A stretch of DNA of 64,000 bases from Candidatus Synechococcus calcipolaris G9. Its GTDB lineage: Bacteria; Cyanobacteriota; Cyanobacteriia; Thermosynechococcales; Thermosynechococcaceae. Positions 57,301 to 63,936 of this stretch are shown here, in pieces (the first letter of the stretch is position 1; the number at the start of each line of letters is the position of its first letter). The notes under the pieces were generated by a model. The model ran no database searches and was not told where the DNA came from. It saw only the letters and a list, made by a program, of their open reading frames with translations. The stretch lies in the NCBI RefSeq assembly GCF_029582805.1, contig NZ_JAKKUT010000006.1, forward strand, positions 50,788 to 114,787, given 5' to 3'. Both the position numbers and the translations under genes were made by a program.

Positions 57301-57689
57301 GACTAACCTATTGCGATCGCTATTTGCAGCGATCAGGCGCAGAGCGACTGGCAGCCTTACTGCAAGGCAATTGGCTTAATGAGAACACCCATAACGTGGT
57401 TCAGATTCAGCAATTGAAGGATGAATACCACTATCGTAGTACCCAACGACGGACAGAGATAGAACGAATCGGATCACACTTCACTGGACGGCTCACTGTT
57501 GAAATGCGTCCCTATCCCCAGCGTTTCCATCCACCCTTTCCCCATGGTCGAAACCTGACTATCGAGCTACACAATCATCCGACTTACCGCATCCTGTTTG
57601 ACAAAGGAATTGATTTCCTGGAGAAAAATTCAGACGGCACTTACCGAATTACCGAGGCAACCTATGTTGTTGTGACCAGTGCGCCTTGA
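51387..57689 (+). CDS. DruE-like DEAD/DEAH helicase with DUF1998 domain
   Basis: 2100 residues from the ATG at 51387. Superfamily 2 helicase motifs are clear: Walker A ATGTGSGKTECFLMP near residue 111, DEAH box LVVDEAHSYNG near 281, ATSASLGDRGD, and motif VI QQRAGRAGRRTDGVAITLMY near 1159. Four cysteine clusters (CERCAAPVLELSSCRKCG, CNTCQQIF, CQACNFFM...CPICRTRL, CSCSSSCYDCLRTY) suggest zinc ribbons; the last, near residue 1728, marks DUF1998. The size and order match DruE of Druantia. Such helicases protect against phage, probably by acting on invading DNA. It ends the operon; an IS630 copy follows within 40 bp. Confidence 0.82.
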   Translation: MSHYLNPIDAATEPRKNLIRYFLTAYPLRDPHLRSGFKQLLEAPGTISQHPYLEGAQPYQPASTIQQLVAEGVLHPEMARLFNPTRALYQHQEAAIRAVVQEQENIVVATGTGSGKTECFLMPMLDQLLKQPGYGMQALILYPMNALVNDQVKRLRQLLCRQGEDQALIRFGFYTSRTVTAQQAAVEVLKDELEASDRDELLQLFTEEQRRSLNLSRPEYLVREALQQIMRVQAISRQEIWDNPPQILVTNYSMLEHMLIRPREREAIFESAHDFKLLVVDEAHSYNGSTGTEVAMLLKRLRTAVGIEEAGKLRGIATSASLGDRGDPKVLEQVKAFVGDLFSEPFKRVIWGDLVPVAERLGNPYDLPDGLAEADVYEHFCDLELPALTDAIAAWRQQLSYLVPDPILQTAAEASDDVHHFLWLALKQHPTVHRLIALLSQSPQPWDQIARSPSLWHIPTSLDGSILPEEEAKLEIALSNLVQLSTLARQNPDDLPLLPVRLHLLFRSIEGLYACVNPNCPEASVDPNHPERPKRYGKLYLNSKTHCERCAAPVLELSSCRKCGQAYGLTYLGTGDELQLLPRSLEAVENSSSIYVLTAGSLDSITNDEGDDDEAGEADEADDQPTAVNVGTFTIQPGSQTNGWIGRRSPTPPVSTNNADKWVLQWQMPPKVKPNTTKIPPDTKKMPPKAENRQGGYLTRCPACAAGRAQTAAIGRFVSYTDAPLEVMLDSLFELLPEPGQASAQATKRKLLTFSDGRQDAAFFASDFQRTHTETLYRQIVWQAFAAVQQEGVASINQIEEYLVEQFLYLSIPHPDRESDKHHRSYVANDENEEISLNVIDCKKRAQSRAKELLLREFGLPSARRFSIEALGLLACHLEWHDSMLGQVAERFGLNHAEALLFLTGLTDTIRLTGAVDLQGASRYFPETGGIEGGQPARLDSKGRSQIYLKLRRDPTDSQQAIAFLWRKKSNGDSTERQNQIVTYYRNFLGDFPAEEDLLWLFDELLRQGSLVRYQDGRQLHWELLNLRRTETDWHQCNTCQQIFHRPGLSTLKGQSQFGVDFCLAPRCQGILQLFQPEQLADHHYRHLIQERSFLPLRAQEHTAQLGTDELASRESRFRQGKINLLSCSTTLEMGVDIGELQAVALRNFPPHVSNYQQRAGRAGRRTDGVAITLMYGQRRPHDRYYFEQPDKLINGKNQVPKLDPSNFEIQKRHIRAELLAKFLRTEYQVGAEKVTIARFLGLPNTFITLSEIPAEGMIHRLQEWLHSDRAKDLTQRWLERLHNPQPIAFVVQQFEADLQEFQTEQLQDWNGLATVLQELKQAVREAEDANKTKKQKALEYKRDRVRDELDKLKKQQLHEELAKAGILPIYGFPIDVVQLLTRESRQFFQGQGKHRLQRDRRLALGEYAPGQDVVVDDRVHTSVGVMRPDDLPTRHYWVCQACNFFMAASTNTDLLTRLGVAEGDPNCPICRTRLSTNEQKPRSYKIPKAFTTDWSEIPKVTSYSKPMRQPTSQVFLAQEGNHPEHIQADLYHLTLSQGGRFFLANQVGRGFKHYGFAICERCGRDQTDKAPMNRLFGRVDHNHPITGSQCQGQYRRIHLGHEFRSDLLKLRFTPTINPPRLFGTVLHLDAGGKIHSDTDGDRNQASIPVTGAGFWRSLTYALLAAAAQVIDVPRAELDGLFRPVEEIHTGAAEIILYDNVPGGAGYSKRIAECFPTILQRAFQFVESCSCSSSCYDCLRTYTNQIFHHELNRQVVANFLRPIVERVQPDAALQSFAPDANRVSLAQMMVALESHSTMAGELSLLYLPSITAPFTLKRLTQMVDALDRTAPLELIVTHLPDRTNDDSIRVLRKRLAQWIDQGLLRLYTNPVEQLPTLCLSSQLPHRIALQLRLTESKEPVEWFQTSSQRGVNQVWQDLQSLKAQASPVSDQTLEDPDTIVIFPTPQWGNLSLAELQQRLGIAPVLQGHQVQRLTYCDRYLQRSGAERLAALLQGNWLNENTHNVVQIQQLKDEYHYRSTQRRTEIERIGSHFTGRLTVEMRPYPQRFHPPFPHGRNLTIELHNHPTYRILFDKGIDFLEKNSDGTYRITEATYVVVTSAP

Positions 57690-57726
57690 CTATTCGCCAT
57701 TTCTTATAGATATAGCAACTGCATAT

Positions 57727-58446
57727 ATAGATTAGGACATAATATAGAGGAAAAATCTGCCCTTGATTGAGAACGTTTCATGCCCAAAGCCTATGACTAT
57801 GATTTTCGTCGTAAAGTCCTCGAAGCCATCGAACTCAACGGGATGACTCGGAGTGAAGCGAGTGAGGCATTTGGAATCAGCCGCAACACAATTCATCAGT
57901 GGTTCAAGCTCAGGGCAGAAATGGGAGACCTTCAATCGCGCCCCCACAATCATTTCGGTCATAGCCATAAAATTATCGATTGGGACACATTCAAAACGTT
58001 TGTTGGGACGCATTCGGATAAAACGCAAGTGCAACTCGCGGAATTATGGGACGACGAGATTAGTGACCGAACCATTAGCCGTGCTCTCAAGCGCATCAAC
58101 TTCACCCGTAAAAAAAAGCTATGGCTACCAAGAGTGTAACGAAGAGCAGCGAGTTGAGTTTTTAGCCCAGCTAGGAACGGTTGAGTCGGAATCGATAGTC
58201 TATGCCGATGAATCAGGGATGGATAATCGTGACCAATATGACTATGGCTATAACCTAAAAGGGGAGCGTCTCTTTGCCCTCAAATCAGGTTGTCGGAGTG
58301 GACGGGTCAATATGATTGCGGCTTTGTGTGCAGGGCAATTGATGGCTCCATTTACCGTAGACGGCATGTGTAATCGCTCCATCTTTGAGGTATGGCTAGA
58401 AACCTGCTTGATTCCCGTATTGCAGCCAGGGCAGACGCTCGTGATT
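57727..58446 (+). mobile_element. IS630-family element, left-hand part
   Basis: The end motif ATAGATTAGGAC (57727-57738) is followed by a transposase split over two frames. The first (57780-58139) encodes the HTH half (MPKAYDYDFRRKVLEAIELN, RNTIHQWFKLRAEMGDLQ). The second continues after a run of eight A residues at 58110-58117 into NEEQRVEFLAQLG, SIVYADESGMDNR and MIAALCAGQLMAPF. Slippage at such A-runs is used by some IS630 members. The element is cut at about 58446 (after VIAN) where IS3 sequence begins. Confidence 0.85.
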
Positions 58447-58547
58447 GCCAATGCAGGAGAAAGTCGAAATGCCCCAAAAACCAAGACGAACATATACTGC
58501 CGAACAAAAAGCTGAAACTGTGAAACAGTCAGGCAAGCCGATCAGAA
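58447..58547 (+). mobile_element. IS3-family remnant fused to IS630
   Basis: The IS3 orfA start (GCCAATGCAGGAGAAAGTCG, then MPQKPRRTYTAEQKA...) directly follows IS630 sequence, with the shared word AATGC at the junction. The terminal 28 bp of IS3 are missing. The frame is internally deleted (QKAETVKQSGKPI). Confidence 0.7.
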
Positions 58548-58849
58548 AAACGAATCGCCCGGAGTCTCGCTTTCACCGTGGCAACCGCGATCATTCTGAT
58601 TGCAATGCAGCGAAGAAGCATAAAGACGACTACATACTTTCCACTACCCTACTAGGGACAGAAGAACAGGCAGCGGTCAATCTGCCGGATGCTTCAGGTC
58701 TTAGGCTTTAGAGGCAAGCCTGAATCCCTTGTGGGTGAGGTCGTTGACCCATCACAGCATTCAAGTATCACTGCATGATTTTATTAAAAATGGCATTACT
58801 ACTTTCATGATTTCATGCAATCATAGATTCATTGCTTCATAGTTTCATT

Positions 58850-59467
58850 ATGAAAATCATTGCAGTGACTGGGTTTAAGGGCGGGATTGCCAAGTCCACA
58901 ACAGCGATCCACCTGGCAACATTCCTGAGCAAATCCACTCCAACTTTATTAATTGACTCTGATCCGAATCGCACCTGTGAAAAGTGGTCGGATAGAGGCA
59001 ATCGTGAGCAAGCCTTTATCGTGACCAACGAGAAAGCAGCATCCCGGCATATTCCGGGCAAGTCATATTTAGTCCTCGATACCCCTGCTAGGCCAAGCAG
59101 CAATGAATTAAAAGAAATTGCAGAAGGAGCTGACTTGGTGATTGTCCCGTGTTTACCCGATGCGTTTAGCCTCAGTGTCACCCTTGACATGATTAGTGAA
59201 CTACCGAGTCAATGTTTATATCGAGTTCTGTTAACCATCTGTCCACCTGCACCGAGTAAAGAAGCAGAGCAAGTACGTGAGGCTCTAACAGAAGCCCAGA
59301 TTCCCTTATTTACTGCACAAATTCGCCGTTCGGCTGGGTTCACAAAGGCCGCCGCCCTCGGAGTTGCGATTCGGGATATTCCTGATAGTCGGGGCCGCAT
59401 AGCCTGGCGAGATTATGAGGCAGTAGGACGGGAAGTCATTAGTATACTTCGAGGACATCATGGTTAA
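58850..59467 (+). CDS. parA: ParA-type partition ATPase, copy 2
   Basis: 205 residues, differing from copy 1 (29319) in a single residue (Glu for Gln in NREQAFIV). It keeps deviant Walker A KGGIAKST and LIDSDPN. Its small partner gene begins in the usual 8-base overlap but is truncated after 20 residues by the junction to the third copy. Confidence 0.88.
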   Translation: MKIIAVTGFKGGIAKSTTAIHLATFLSKSTPTLLIDSDPNRTCEKWSDRGNREQAFIVTNEKAASRHIPGKSYLVLDTPARPSSNELKEIAEGADLVIVPCLPDAFSLSVTLDMISELPSQCLYRVLLTICPPAPSKEAEQVREALTEAQIPLFTAQIRRSAGFTKAAALGVAIRDIPDSRGRIAWRDYEAVGREVISILRGHHG

Positions 59468-59585
59468 CTACAAGCAGATTATCAGTCAAGCCAAAAAAGA
59501 GGAAGTTATACAATCCTCATTGCATATTAAAAATGGTATTACTATTTTGATAATTTCATGCAATCATAGATTCATTGCTTCATAG
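59460..59585 (+). pseudogene. Truncated small ParA partner gene (copy 2)
   Basis: The first 20 residues (MVNYKQIISQAKKEEVIQSS...) match the 74-aa partner. At LHI the frame runs into the leader of the third parA copy and stops at 59585. The DNA-binding part is lost. Confidence 0.75.
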
Positions 59586-59592
59586 TTTCATT

Positions 59593-60210
59593 ATGAAAAT
59601 CATTGCAGTGACTGGGTTTAAGGGCGGGATTGCCAAGTCCACAACAGCGATCCACCTGGCAACATTCCTGAGCAAATCTACACCAACTTTATTAATTGAC
59701 TCCGACCCGAATCGCACCTGTGAAAAGTGGTCGGATAGAGGCAATCGTCAGCAAGCCTTTATCGTGACCAACGAGAAAGCAGCATCCCGGCATATTCCGG
59801 GCAAGTCATATTTAGTCCTCGATACCCCTGCTAGGCCAAGCAGCAATGAATTAAAAGAAATTGCAGAAGGGGCTGACTTAGTCATTGTCCCGTGTTTACC
59901 CGATGCGTTTAGCCTCAGTGTCACCCTTGACATGATTAGTGAACTACCGAGTCAATGTTTATATCGAGTTCTGTTAACCATCTGTCCACCTGCACCGAGT
60001 AAAGAGGCAGAGCAAGTACGGGAGGCTCTAACAGAAGCCCAGATTCCCTTATTTACTGCACAAATTCGCCGTTCGTCTGGGTTCACAAAGGCCGCCGCCC
60101 TCGGAGTTGCGATTCGGGATATTCCTGATAGTCGGGGCCGCATAGCCTGGCGAGATTATGAGGCAGTAGGACGGGAAGTCATTAGTATACTTCGAGGACA
60201 TCATGGTTAA
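59593..60210 (+). CDS. parA: ParA-type partition ATPase, copy 3
   Basis: 205 residues, nearly identical to copies 1 and 2 (Ser for Ala in RRSSGF). It starts 743 bp after copy 2, so copies 2 and 3 form a tandem duplication. Its leader (ATTAAAAATGGTATTACTAT) matches copy 1 better than copy 2, suggesting that it derives from the 29-kb locus by recombination. A complete partner gene follows with the 8-base overlap. Confidence 0.9.
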   Translation: MKIIAVTGFKGGIAKSTTAIHLATFLSKSTPTLLIDSDPNRTCEKWSDRGNRQQAFIVTNEKAASRHIPGKSYLVLDTPARPSSNELKEIAEGADLVIVPCLPDAFSLSVTLDMISELPSQCLYRVLLTICPPAPSKEAEQVREALTEAQIPLFTAQIRRSSGFTKAAALGVAIRDIPDSRGRIAWRDYEAVGREVISILRGHHG

Positions 60211-60427
60211 CTACAAGCAGATTATCAGTCAAGCCAAAAAAGAGGAAGTTATACAATCCTCATTGCATGAAGCAATGCAAGCAGGAGAAATGGTCAATCT
60301 GTGTGTGCGTGTTCCCAGTCAATGGCGTAATCACTGGAAATCGGAGGCTGCCAAGAAAGGGATAAGCCTGGGAGACTATGTGATCCAGGCCATGAAAGAA
60401 ATGTACGGTGAGCCTCCAACTGCTTAG
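60203..60427 (+). CDS. Small ribbon-helix-helix-like partner of ParA, copy 3
   Basis: Identical 74-residue sequence to the copy at 29929: NLCVRVPSQWRNHWKSEAAK and SLGDYVIQAMKEMYG. It directly precedes the G-rich repeat region, which is a candidate for its DNA target (inference). Confidence 0.75.
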   Translation: MVNYKQIISQAKKEEVIQSSLHEAMQAGEMVNLCVRVPSQWRNHWKSEAAKKGISLGDYVIQAMKEMYGEPPTA

Positions 60428-62085
60428 GGAAAGTGTGATGTGCAATGGAGAGCGTTCAGCGATCGCCATTTTGATGTAGGCGGTATCCATGGATTTTTGG
60501 TAGGTGGCCATGGGCAGGGGCGGGGATGCCTGGGGCCCGGTCGGTATCCGTAATCCGTAGGGTCATTGTGGGGGCTGGCCAGGGTGTAGGCCCGGGCCGG
60601 TAGCTATCCTCTAGGGAGGAATGGGCAATGTGGGGACCCCATGGGGTAGCGGCCCGGTGGTATCCACGACTAGATCGGTGCATCCGGTAGCCGTGGGTTT
60701 CCTGCCGAGGGCCAAGGGGCGGACTATGTTTCAGGGTTTTGAGCGGGGAGCTTTTGGGCATTTTTGCGGCGGCCCGGAGGGCATAGTCGGGGTGGCCCAT
60801 GGGGACTGATGACTGGGAAAAATGGAGGGCGATGGGCAGATGGGCAGCGATCGCTATGGGGCGGTATCCGTGGGGTGGCCCGGAGGGCATGGGGAAGATG
60901 GGGCAGCGGTGATCGGTATCCATCGTTTGTATCCATGGGGCAGAGCGAGGGCATGGGCAGGGGCATTGTGTTTGTGATTTGTGATCGGGGCATGGTCGGG
61001 GCGATGGGGAATATTGGGATGCAGGGTGGGGGATGGTATCAATAGGAGTGGTAGTGCAGTTAAAGGCTTGCTAGGACTGTGATTCAGGCAAAAAAATCAA
61101 AAAGTGGTAGCCCAGTTTTATCGGCGGTATCCATGGTTTGCATCCATGATCGGATGGGCGACGATGGCATGGGGAGCTTCGGGGGGATGGCATGGGGCGG
61201 CCCGGTGTGTGTGCCTGAGTCCGATGGGGAAAGTGGATGGCGATGCCAGGGGGTCATGGAGTGGTGGCCCATGGGGGGTATCCGTAATCCGTAGATGGCG
61301 ATGGCGATCGCTGTGGCAGATCAATGGTATCCATGATCAGATCGGTATCCGGTGGCCATGGGGGGAGCTTAGGGGGGAGGGCAGCGGCTCATCCCGATGG
61401 CGGGTATTGGGGGCGGCCTGCTCCATGGGGTTAGCGATCGCTATTTTGTGGTGGGCATGGCCATGGTCGGGGTGGTGGCCAATGGGGGCGATTGGCAGAG
61501 GGACTATTTTGTGATGGGCTGTGGGGCGGACGATGGGGCCTGTGTCCGGCGCGGGGAAGTCCAGGGCAGGGCGGCCATGATCGAAACGGTAGCCAGGGGG
61601 TGGCCAAGGGACTGATCCGGTGGCGCGGTGGTTTCCATGGGGGAAATAGAGGGCGGCCATGGGGCCTATTCTGTGATCGGGGCATGGGGGAGCTATGGGC
61701 CCGGTGGCCATGGGGTATCCGTATTTTGTGCTGGGCGATGGGGGGAATGGGGGAAGTCCATGGCCCCGTCGGCCGGTAGCCGTGGACATGGGGCGGCCAT
61801 GGGCAGAGCGATCGCTATTGTGATGGGCTGAGTCAGATCGTAAGTAAATAGAAGTCTTACGGGGGCTGGGTTTCACCGAGAAAACTGCCAAAACCGTAAG
61901 TGAAACTTGATGGAGGGTGGCCATGGGGGGATGGGCATGGCGATGGGGAAAATGGAGGGCGGCGGCCGGTATCCACGACTAGATCGGTGCATCCGTCGGC
62001 CGGTGGCCAGGGGGTGGCCCGTGGCCATGGGGCGGCCTGGGGTATTTTTGCGGCGGCCGTGGCCATGGGCCCGGGCCGGTGATCG
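60428..62085 (+). repeat. G-rich mosaic of short repeated words, mostly non-coding
   Basis: The + strand here is strongly biased toward G over C and built from recurring words: GGTATCC (about 11 times in this stretch), CCATGGGG, GGCCATGG, CCCGGTGG, GAAGTCCATGG, and HIP1-linked GCGATCGCTAT. Long open frames occur on both strands but show low-complexity, mutually conflicting translations, so no gene is called. The sequence GGTATCCACGACTAGATCGG recurs at 60659, 61966 and (one change) 63496. Confidence 0.75.
60534..60765 (+). repeat. 232-bp long direct repeat, copy A
   Basis: This block, from GGCCCGGTCGGTATCCG to the GCATTTTT near 60765, is found again at 63369-63600 with only a few substitutions. 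It contains GGGTCATTGTGGGGGCTGGC and CTATCCTCTAGGGAGGAATG. No coding sense is apparent. Confidence 0.85.
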
Positions 62086-62226
62086 CTAGGGCATGGGGCG
62101 GTCGGTATCCATAATCGGTAGCTCATGCAGGGTCATTTCTTCCAGCATTGCCACAGCTTTCGCTTGCGCCTTGGCTTGTGCCTCATGCGACATTTGACTG
62201 CGAAGATTGGAAAATTTCTTAGCCAT
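62086..62226 (-). pseudogene. HigA-like antitoxin, N-terminal remnant
   Basis: 46 residues start at 62226 (MAKKFSNLRSQMSHEAQAKA, then KAVAMLEEMTLHEL), the typical opening of HigA-type XRE antitoxins. After HEL the sequence passes into the G-rich repeat mosaic (PIMDTDRPMP) and stops, before any HTH. The gene has been overrun by the repeats. Confidence 0.7.
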
Positions 62227-62282
62227 CGTTTACGGCCTCTCGCTTCAACTGCTCTAGGTGATCATCGTAGAGGTTCGGCGAT
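62222..62282 (-). pseudogene. HigB-like toxin, C-terminal remnant
   Basis: About 18 residues (PNLYDDHLEQLKREAVNDG) end with a stop that overlaps the HigA-like start. This matches the C-terminal tail of phage-derived Gp49/HigB-type toxins. Upstream, beyond about 62282, is repeat mosaic. Confidence 0.5.
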
Positions 62283-62459
62283 CGCTATTTTGATGAGCCA
62301 GGGGGTCGGGCCCGGTGGGTATCCGTAATTTGTAGTTGCTGCTGGAATCGGGTGGCAGACAACGTTTATGTTAGGTGAGCAATTATGAGATGATGCCGAA
62401 CCACTTGCGAGACAGATGTTAGAAGGTCTTTTAGATGCTGAATTGATGCAAAGCTAAAG
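62283..62459 (+). other. Short non-coding gap, partly G-rich mosaic
   Basis: It contains GGTATCCGTAATTTG and CGGGCCCGGTGG words from the mosaic, then ordinary sequence near 62340-62459. No gene is recognised. Confidence 0.4.
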
Positions 62460-63032
62460 TTAGGAGGTAGTTTTAGAAACACACCACTGCACAGATCGCC
62501 CCTGCGACTGAGTACGGACAAAGTTAAAGCCGTGTCGTCTGAATGCTTGATGCTTAGTTAAGGACGAACCACTAACCCCTAACAACTCGGCTAATTCACC
62601 TGTACTAAACACCCACTCATTCTGTGCAGCTTCTTCAAGTAAACGCAGCCGATTCAGTAAAACCTGTCCTACATCGGGTCTAGTTGCGTCTGCAAAGGCT
62701 TCCGCAAGCAGCATTAACCCTTCCATAGATCGAGATGAAGCAAGTGCTGCACTCATCTTTTTCGTTAGCTGTGTCGATGATGTTGGTGTATCAATGACAT
62801 CATCAATACCGAAATCTGCAACTGATCGACCACGCCCTAGATGTTCGTGCAACCGCTCTAATTCCTTGATCTGGTCTTCCGTCAGAAAGCTATTGCGACC
62901 AATCTTAACGGGTTCTATACCAAGGGCATTCATCCGGCTGTACAGTGTGGGACGCTTTAACCTTGTCCGTTCTAAGTAATCTTTAATGGATGTTAAAGCC
63001 TCGTCTTCGTACAAAATTTCAGCGTCAGTCAT
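62460..63032 (-). CDS. Putative DNA-binding protein (190 aa)
   Basis: Starts at 63032 (MTDAEILYEDEALTSIKDYL). Two helix-turn-helix-like parts are visible. Residues 20-55 (LKRPTLYSRMNALGIEPVKI, NSFLTEDQIKELERL) resemble a MerR-type wing. Residues 140-165 (STGELAELLGVSGSSLTKHQ) look like a second HTH. No family name was certain. Two 17-bp near-identical sites lie 7-66 bp upstream of its start and a third is inside its coding region, so it may be autoregulated. It sits alone in the repeat mosaic. Confidence 0.6.
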   Translation of the reverse strand: MTDAEILYEDEALTSIKDYLERTRLKRPTLYSRMNALGIEPVKIGRNSFLTEDQIKELERLHEHLGRGRSVADFGIDDVIDTPTSSTQLTKKMSAALASSRSMEGLMLLAEAFADATRPDVGQVLLNRLRLLEEAAQNEWVFSTGELAELLGVSGSSLTKHQAFRRHGFNFVRTQSQGRSVQWCVSKTTS

Positions 63033-63038
63033 GTCACC

Positions 63039-63098
63039 GTGTCAATAACATCATCGACAATAATCTGTCACCGATGTCGAAGTGTCAATGACTTCATC
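63039..63098. promoter_or_regulatory. Iteron-like sites upstream of the 190-aa gene
   Basis: GTGTCAATAACATCATC (63039-63055) and GTGTCAATGACTTCATC (63082-63098) are 43 bp apart, about four helical turns. GTATCAATGACATCATC (62788-62804) is a third copy inside the gene. They fit binding sites of the encoded HTH protein. Confidence 0.5.
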
Positions 63099-63109
63099 AA
63101 CAAACCACT

Positions 63110-63888
63110 GATCGCTGGGCCCCCCTCTAGGGAGAAATGATCATTGTGGGGGGCCATGGGGCGGCCCGGAGGGTATGAGTCCGGTGGGGGAAGTCCATGG
63201 GGGCGGCTATGGTTTGCATCCATGATCGGATCGTTGTCCGGCGGACATGGAAGGGGCATCCGTAGATGGGCTATGAAGTGGGCGGCGATCGCTAGTCCAT
63301 GGGCAGTGGATTTGGGCGATCAGTCCTGGGGGAAAAATTTGGTAGGGGTTGGCGGCCGAGGGCAGGGCGGCCCGGTCGGTATCCGTAATCCGTAGGGTCA
63401 TTGTGGGGGCTGGCCAGGGTGTAGGGCCCGGCCCGGTAGCTATCCTCTAGGGAGGAATGGGCAATGTGGGGGCCCCATGGGGTAGCGGCCCGGTGGTATC
63501 CACGATTAGATCGGTGCATCCGGTAGCCGCGGGTTTCCTGCCGAGGGCCAAGGGGCGGACTATGTTTCAGGGTTTTGAGTGGGGAGTTTTTTGGCATTTT
63601 CCCCATGGATGGTTGGCCCGGCGGCCGGTGGGCAGGACTGAGGCCGGGGGGTGAAGTCCATGGGGCATGGTCGGGCTGGCCCATGGGGACTGATCCGGCG
63701 GCGCGATGGTGGACATGGGGCCGATGGGCGGCGATCTCTAGTCTGATGGGCCGATGGGCTATGAGGGTGGCGGGCCCGGTGGCTGTGGGGCATCCGCAGA
63801 TAAGGGAGGGACGAGGGCGATGGATGGGGCCCGGTGGGTGAAGTCCATGGGGCCGATAGTCCATGGGTGGATGGGGATGGGTCGGGAA
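63110..63888 (+). repeat. G-rich mosaic, right-hand part
   Basis: It continues the word mosaic of 60.4-62.1 kb and includes copy B of the 232-bp repeat at 63369-63600. GGTTTGCATCCATGATCGGAT at about 63211 also occurs near 61136. Strong G-over-C strand bias continues. No credible gene is seen. Confidence 0.7.
63369..63600 (+). repeat. 232-bp long direct repeat, copy B
   Basis: Second copy of the block at 60534-60765, in the same orientation, with a handful of base changes. Confidence 0.85.
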
Positions 63889-63936
63889 ATAAGTTAGATA
63901 AGTTAGATAAGTTATCGGTGAGCCGTAGATAAGTTA
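63889..63936 (+). repeat. Four ATAAGTTA repeats near the window end
   Basis: ATAAGTTA occurs at 63889, 63898, 63907 and 63929. The first three are spaced 9 bp apart. The third and fourth are each followed by a related word (TCGGTGAG, ACAGTGAG). They stand out from the G-rich mosaic and could be small iterons. No adjoining gene is seen before the edge; the last 60 bases show nothing. Confidence 0.55.

Noticed and set aside
57780..58139. Reading the IS630 first frame as a complete 119-aa regulator
   Set aside because: It is only the HTH half of the transposase; the catalytic half continues in another frame after an A-run.
60456..61924. Long overlapping open frames on both strands of the G-rich region (up to about 195 codons)
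   Set aside because: The translations are Pro/His/Arg-rich or Gly/Trp-rich low-complexity on opposite strands, repeat with the DNA words, and lack start signals. A lack of A/T-rich stop codons explains the openness.
63292..63864. 190-codon leftward open frame near the right end
   Set aside because: It is the same low-complexity type as above, and part of it is the reverse of the 232-bp repeat.
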